Shown here one piece after another: positions 59,766 to 64,000 of a stretch of DNA of 64,000 nucleotides (its first letter is position 1; the number at the start of each line of letters is the position of its first letter). The notes beneath the pieces were generated by a model. The model searched no databases, was not told the DNA's origin, and saw only the letters and a list, made by a program, of their open reading frames with translations. A program made the translations under genes and the position numbers. The stretch comes from an uncultured Prevotellaceae bacterium (GTDB lineage Bacteria > Bacteroidota > Bacteroidia > Bacteroidales > Bacteroidaceae), in the NCBI GenBank assembly GCA_900543815.1, contig UQST01000001.1, positions 62,001 to 126,000 of the forward strand, in the 5' to 3' direction.

Positions 59766-60545
59766 CTATGCTTCCTTTCTTTTCTTCTGCATCAATGTAG
59801 CATGCAGTTTCTTGTCTCTCTTGATATGACTGAGTGCGCTGCGGCTGGCCACCTGATGGCTTTCCTTCTTGGAGTAACCGGTGCCTCTGCCACACTCGAT
59901 GCCGCTGATGACAGCACGGGTACGGAATACGGGCGAACCCGTATCATCGCGGTCTTCCGACAGGAGTTCGTACTCCAGCGTGAGCCTGTGCTTCTGGGTC
60001 CACTCCAGAAGCCTGCTCTTGAAGTTCACCTCCTGGTAAGCTATCTTGTCGATGTCTATCAGATGTTCCAGTATGCGCCGCTCTACAAACCGCCGGCACG
60101 CATTGTATCCGCGGTCGAGATAGACTGCACCCACCAGCGCTTCGAAGGCATTGCCGGCCACATAACTGTTGTGCGGCTGCATGCTACCCTGATACTGCAC
60201 CAGTTTGTCGAGCCCTATCTGCACGGCCAGTTTGCCAAGCGTATCGCGCTTGACTATCTTGCTGCGTGCTGTAGTGAGGAAACCTTCCCTCTTGCCTGGG
60301 AAGTGACGGAATACTATCTCGCCTACAACAGAGTCCAGAACGGCATCGCCCAGAAACTCCAGCCTCTCGTTGTTGACGGGTCGCTCGCCTTCGACGTTCA
60401 TACCCATGCTCTTGTGCATGAGCGCCTGGCGGTAATACTGTATATGCCTGGGGTAGAAGCCCAGCATATGATAAAAAGAGCGATAAAGCTCCCTGTCCTT
60501 TCGGAAGGGGAGCCTTATCGCATCAATGAGGTCACTTGTGTACAC
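59766..60545 (-). CDS. rnc: Ribonuclease III
   Basis: The 259-residue frame starts with GTG at 60545 (MYTSDLIDAIRLPFRKDREL), which fits the family start; no ATG is near. The catalytic signature ERLEFLGDAVLDSVVGEIVF and the second acidic site (NAFEALVGAVYLDRGY) are present, followed by a dsRNA-binding domain (SRLLEWTQKHRLTLEYELLSED..GYSKKESHQVASRSALSHI). It processes rRNA and double-stranded RNA. It is 12 bp after fabF in the acpP-fabF-rnc order common in bacteria. Confidence 0.94.
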   Translation of the reverse strand: MYTSDLIDAIRLPFRKDRELYRSFYHMLGFYPRHIQYYRQALMHKSMGMNVEGERPVNNERLEFLGDAVLDSVVGEIVFRHFPGKREGFLTTARSKIVKRDTLGKLAVQIGLDKLVQYQGSMQPHNSYVAGNAFEALVGAVYLDRGYNACRRFVERRILEHLIDIDKIAYQEVNFKSRLLEWTQKHRLTLEYELLSEDRDDTGSPVFRTRAVISGIECGRGTGYSKKESHQVASRSALSHIKRDKKLHATLMQKKRKEA

Positions 60546-60557
60546 TACGCAAGTGTA

Positions 60558-61823
60558 TTACTCGGCATACTTCTTGAAGATGACGCATGCGTTGTGGCCA
60601 CCGAAGCCAAACGTATTGCTCAGTGCAGCACGCACGGTGCGCTTCTGAGCCTTGTTGAAGGTGAAATTCAACTTGTAGTCGATTTCGGGATCATCGTCTC
60701 CCTCCTCATGGTTGATGGTGGGAGGCACCACATCGTTCTGTACAGAAAGCACACTTACCATAGCCTCCAATGCGCCGGCAGCGCCGAGCAGATGGCCGGT
60801 CATAGACTTTGTGCTGCTGATGTTGAGCTCATAGGCATGCTCTCCGAAGACGGCCTGGATGGCCTTCACCTCAGATATGTCACCCACAGGAGTGGATGTG
60901 CCATGAACATTGATGTAGTCGATATCCTCTGGCTTCAACTCTGCATCTTCCAGAGCATTCTCCATCACGAGCTTTGCGCCCAGTCCCTCGGGATGAGAGG
61001 CTGTGATGTGATGGGCGTCGGCACTCATGCCGGCACCTGCCATTTCAGCATAAATCTTCGCGCCACGTGCCTTTGCGTGCTCAAGCTCCTCCAGTATGAG
61101 GCAGGCAGCACCCTCGCCCATGATGAATCCGTCGCGGCTTGCGCTGAAGGGACGGCTTGCATGCTCGGGGTCGTCATTGCGTGTGCTCAGTGCGTGCATA
61201 GCATTGAAACCGCCCACTCCGCAAGGAATGATGGCAGCCTCAGCACCTCCGCTCACAATGACATTTGCCTTGCCCAGACGAATGAGGTTGAATGCGTCGG
61301 CCAGTGCATTGGTCGAAGAGGCGCAAGCACTGGAGGTGATATAGTTGGGACCGTGGAATCCGTACTTGATGCTAATCTGTCCGGCACAAATGTCGGCAAT
61401 CATCTTAGGCACGAAGAAGGGGCTGAACTTGGGGCCCACAGTGTCCTTATGCAGTGCATAATTGACAATCTCGTCCTCAAAGGTCTGCATTCCGCCGATT
61501 CCCACACCGAACACCACGCCCACACGGTTCTTGTCGATAGCTTCCAGATCAATGGCGCTATCGTCCATAGCCATGCTTGCTGCAGCCATTGCATAATGGC
61601 AGTAGGGGTCCATCTTGCGGGCTTCCTTACGGTCGATATAGTTCTCGGCCTTGAAACCCTTCAGCTCACAAGCAAACTGGGTCTTGAATTGGGTGGCATC
61701 GAAATGCGTGATAGGCGCAGCACCGCTCACGCCGTCGAGCAACTTCTGCCACGTTTCCGCAGCGGAGTTGCCCAGCGGGCTCACAGCGCCTATGCCAGTC
61801 ACTACTACTCTCTTCAACTCCAT
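60558..61823 (-). CDS. fabF: 3-oxoacyl-[acyl-carrier-protein] synthase II
   Basis: The 421-residue KAS II has the catalytic Cys in SSACASSTNALADAF (near 167) and both His in NVHGTSTPVGD (near 306) and SMTGHLLGAAGALEA (near 341). The N-terminal RVVVTGIGAVSPLGNSAAETW and C-terminal SNTFGFGGHNACVIFKKY are typical. It elongates fatty acids on the ACP encoded 35 bp upstream. Confidence 0.97.
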   Translation of the reverse strand: MELKRVVVTGIGAVSPLGNSAAETWQKLLDGVSGAAPITHFDATQFKTQFACELKGFKAENYIDRKEARKMDPYCHYAMAAASMAMDDSAIDLEAIDKNRVGVVFGVGIGGMQTFEDEIVNYALHKDTVGPKFSPFFVPKMIADICAGQISIKYGFHGPNYITSSACASSTNALADAFNLIRLGKANVIVSGGAEAAIIPCGVGGFNAMHALSTRNDDPEHASRPFSASRDGFIMGEGAACLILEELEHAKARGAKIYAEMAGAGMSADAHHITASHPEGLGAKLVMENALEDAELKPEDIDYINVHGTSTPVGDISEVKAIQAVFGEHAYELNISSTKSMTGHLLGAAGALEAMVSVLSVQNDVVPPTINHEEGDDDPEIDYKLNFTFNKAQKRTVRAALSNTFGFGGHNACVIFKKYAE

Positions 61824-61858
61824 ATATAAGGAATTAAGTGGTAAAGAGGAAGAGGGGA

Positions 61859-62098
61859 TTACTTACCCGTGTTCTCCTCGATGTAGGCAATTGCGTCGGC
61901 AACGGTAGAGATCTTCTCAGCCTTGTCGTCGGGAATGTTGATGTCAAAAGCCTTCTCGAACTCCATGATCAGCTCTACTGTGTCCAGAGAGTCTGCACCG
62001 AGGTCGTTTGTGAAAGATGCCTCAGGAGTTACATCAGCGGCGTCAACGCCCAACTTATCAACAATGATCTCTTTTACTTTTGCTTCAATTTCAGACAT
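61859..62098 (-). CDS. acpP: Acyl carrier protein
   Basis: The 79-residue product has the phosphopantetheine site at Ser37 in DLGADSLDTVELIMEFE. Size and acidity are typical. It carries acyl chains for FabF and supplies lipid synthesis. It is the first gene of acpP-fabF-rnc, with a promoter just upstream. Confidence 0.97.
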   Translation of the reverse strand: MSEIEAKVKEIIVDKLGVDAADVTPEASFTNDLGADSLDTVELIMEFEKAFDINIPDDKAEKISTVADAIAYIEENTGK

Positions 62099-62152
62099 GA
62101 ATGTATTGATTTAGTTTGATGAATAAATTTTCTTGTCTCTCGTTACGGCTTG

Positions 62153-62184
62153 CAAAGTAACTACAAATTACCCAACCTTGCAAC
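62153..62184 (-). promoter_or_regulatory. Promoter of acpP-fabF-rnc
   Basis: GTTG (62184-62181) and TTACTTTG (62160-62153), read on the minus strand, are 20 bp apart. This is close to the -33/-7 consensus with one mismatch in each box. The start codon is 55 bp downstream. Confidence 0.6.
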
Positions 62185-62316
62185 AAAAAGAGCCAAAAAG
62201 TTGACGTTTTCTGCACAGCAGTACCTGTTTTGTGCAGCTTTTCGGGGTCGGAGAGCCGATTTCAAGGGGCTATGAGAGGCTATGGAGGCAAAAATCAGCA
62301 CGTTGCTGCATCTAAT

Positions 62317-63693
62317 TCAGCCTACACGTGCAAGTGCCTTACGACGCATACCCCTCAGAACCAGCACGAAGGTGGGAACCAGGAAAAGGTCTGCTGCCAT
62401 CCACGCAGCAGGGTCACCCCAGCACACGCCGGCGAAACCGAAGGCCGGCACCAGAAAGACACTCACCAGCGTGCGTGCCAACAGCTCGTTCACTCCGCTC
62501 ATCATGGCCACTTTGGTGAAGCCGATGCTCTGGAGCGAGTAGCGGAAGATGACCAGCACACCCAGCACGGGATAGCACAATGAAGTGACGCGCATGAAAT
62601 GCTGGCTGTGTGCCAGGATATCCGTCTGCCCATACCCCACAAACCATGCTGTGATATCCCACGAGAAGGGCCACAGGACAGCCACACAAAAAGCGCAATA
62701 GACAAGCAGCATGCCCAGCGAGGAGAGGATTCCGTAACGTATGCGGTCGAGGAAATGAATGGCCTGCAAGGGGTCGGCAGCTGCACGTGCTGCCCCTCGG
62801 TTCTGCCCACAATAGGTGGCAAGAGCTACACCCATGTTCTCGAACACGCAGATGAAGCAGGCCTTGATGCGCATAGCGGTGGTGAAAGCAGCCACGCATA
62901 CGGTGCCCAAACCGTTGTTGGAACTTTGCAGCATGATGCTTCCGATGGCGGTGATGCTGAACTGCAGCCCCATGGGGATGCCGCTTCCCAGCAGTGTGTC
63001 CATATGCCGCACATTGGCCCTGCAAGTCATTACTCCCTGGAGTTCGCAGGTATGCAACAGGCTGCGGGCGGCTATCACACAGCCCACCACCATGGAGAGT
63101 GCTGTGGCGATGGCAGCTCCCGCAACTCCCCAACCCAGCACCAGTATGGCAACCAAGTCGCCGCCCACATTGAGTACAGCGGTAGAGAGGAGGATGACAA
63201 AGGGAGTGCGGCTGTCACCCAATGCACGCAGGATGCTGAGCAGAACATTGAGCAGCAGCATGACAGGGATGCTCAGGAAGGTGCAGAGCAGATAGGCATA
63301 GGCAGGGGACATTATCTCCTCAGGGGTCTGCATCCAACCCAGAATGGGCCGGCAGAGCAATGCGCTGGCCACCATGAGCAATATGGAGATGCCCACCGAG
63401 AGCAGCACGCTATTATACACATAGGAGCGCATGCGGTCGTACTCCTTGGCACCAAAAGCCTGCGCAACGGGTATGCCCATTCCTCCGGCCAGTCCCGTGC
63501 AGAAGCCCAGTATGAGAAACAGCACCGAACTGCTGGCTCCCACGCCTGCCAGAGCATTGGTACCCAGAAAACGTCCCACGATGGCGGCATCCACCAAGGA
63601 GTAAAACTGCTGCAAGAGATTGCCGCCCAACAGGGGCAGCGCAAAGGCAAGTATCAAGGGGGCAGGCCGCCCCACGGTCATATCCTTCGTCAT
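62317..63693 (-). CDS. MATE family efflux transporter
   Basis: The start at 63693 (MTKDMTVGRPAPLILAF) gives 458 residues and 12 membrane helices in two similar halves. Typical blocks are PLLGGNLLQQFYSLVDAAIVGRFLGTNALAGVGASSS, GFCTGLAGGMGIPVAQAFGAKEY, and in the second half IPMGLQFSITAIGSIMLQSSNNGLG and GQNRGAARAAADPLQAI. It exports drugs or metabolites by cation antiport; the substrate is unknown. A -7 box lies upstream at 63767-63774 and an 88-bp repeat begins beyond it. Confidence 0.9.
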   Translation of the reverse strand: MTKDMTVGRPAPLILAFALPLLGGNLLQQFYSLVDAAIVGRFLGTNALAGVGASSSVLFLILGFCTGLAGGMGIPVAQAFGAKEYDRMRSYVYNSVLLSVGISILLMVASALLCRPILGWMQTPEEIMSPAYAYLLCTFLSIPVMLLLNVLLSILRALGDSRTPFVILLSTAVLNVGGDLVAILVLGWGVAGAAIATALSMVVGCVIAARSLLHTCELQGVMTCRANVRHMDTLLGSGIPMGLQFSITAIGSIMLQSSNNGLGTVCVAAFTTAMRIKACFICVFENMGVALATYCGQNRGAARAAADPLQAIHFLDRIRYGILSSLGMLLVYCAFCVAVLWPFSWDITAWFVGYGQTDILAHSQHFMRVTSLCYPVLGVLVIFRYSLQSIGFTKVAMMSGVNELLARTLVSVFLVPAFGFAGVCWGDPAAWMAADLFLVPTFVLVLRGMRRKALARVG

Positions 63694-63766
63694 AGTTATC
63701 TGACTTCTGCAAAATGTCTTCATCGGCCAGCGGCTTTCCTTCCGCCCGCCTTTCGCTTTTCGGCTG

Positions 63767-63774
63767 CAAAGTTA
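63767..63774 (-). promoter_or_regulatory. -7 element for the MATE transporter gene
   Basis: TAACTTTG on the minus strand, 73 bp before the start codon, fits TAnnTTTG. CTTG upstream is 16 bp away, slightly short. Confidence 0.45.
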
Positions 63775-63800
63775 CGGGTTTGTGAGAAAACAAGCTCCAC

Positions 63801-64000
63801 GCTTGGGGGAATTATGAATTAGGAATTAAGAATTTTGAATTAGGGCTGCGCGATGGGGGACTTCGGTGATTGAGCACACATCCTACCTGCTTGGGGGAAT
63901 TATGAATTGAGAATTTTGGATTTTGAATTAGGGCTGCGCGGGGAGGGACTTCAGCGCTTGAGCACACATCCAACACGCTTGGGGGAATTTTGAATTAGGA
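63801..64000. repeat. 88-bp direct tandem repeat at the window end
   Basis: Units begin with GCTTGGGGGAATT at 63801, 63889 and 63977, exactly 88 bp apart; the third is cut by the window edge. Each has an AT-rich part made of GAATT(A/T)TGAATT words and a GC-rich part (AGGGCTGCGCG, GGGACTTC, TTGAGCACACATCC). No gene is seen. Confidence 0.88.

Noticed and set aside
59751..61829. 692-codon open frame on the plus strand opposite rnc and fabF
   Set aside because: It is antisense to two clearly conserved genes, has no recognisable domain and is explained by their GC-rich codon use.

Overview
The window is about 64 kb of chromosome from a member of the Bacteroidales, most likely a fairly GC-rich Prevotella-type organism (Prevotellaceae). 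This rests on family content seen in the sequence: PorQ of the type IX secretion system (T9SS), surface proteins ending in a short KGIYI..GKK-type tail, tandem OmpH/Skp genes after bamA, DUF4837/DUF6242/DUF4831-like proteins, a tmRNA whose tag reads GENNYALAA, and promoters of the Bacteroidetes form TTTG-N19/20-TAnnTTTG. No species is claimed.

Layout. 1-7.2 kb: a lactonase-fold lipoprotein and a 1859-residue repeat-built surface protein, both on the minus strand. 7.4-11.9 kb: a plus-strand run of two paralogous secreted metallophosphoesterases around an unknown secreted protein; the second paralogue has lost its GNHD metal motif. 12.4-14.7 kb: prmC-recX diverging from ribD. 14.8-26.3 kb: a long plus-strand envelope run (DUF6242 lipoprotein, DUF6089-like beta-barrel, uppS, bamA, three OmpH/Skp chaperones, murI, DUF4837 lipoprotein, DUF1573 protein), then meaB. 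26.2-28.8 kb: porQ-cmk-ispH on the minus strand. 29-34 kb: a TonB-type protein, a cation diffusion facilitator, a DUF1080 protein, a DUF4831 protein and nnrD. 34.1-37.8 kb: hpt-adk-obgE-pgeF-M23 peptidase, tightly packed. 38.5-40.3 kb: a small basic protein, a stand-alone AICAR formyltransferase and the tmRNA gene ssrA, all on the minus strand. 40.6-50.5 kb: an exopolysaccharide/capsule cluster (sugar transferase, Wza-like exporter, Wzz-like chain-length protein, flippase, polymerase, two glycosyltransferases) ending in a gene with an in-frame TGA. 50.7-52.3 kb: a Cys-rich beta-helix-like exported protein. 52.7-55.2 kb: pckA and upp. 55.3-62.1 kb: DUF3108, Ig-like lipoprotein, GH3-family protein, rnc, fabF, acpP. 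62.3-63.7 kb: a MATE transporter.

The genes are mostly housekeeping (lipid, nucleotide and envelope biogenesis) plus surface functions. The least explained material is between genes. Three unrelated sequence families form short tandem arrays with a unit of 21-22 bp; two of the families occur twice in the window, in opposite orientations and mostly between convergent genes. An 88-bp direct repeat closes the window. These arrays, the GEGE-bearing phosphoesterase paralogue in its three-gene secreted cluster, and the TGA-interrupted gene at the end of the capsule locus are the points most worth a second look.
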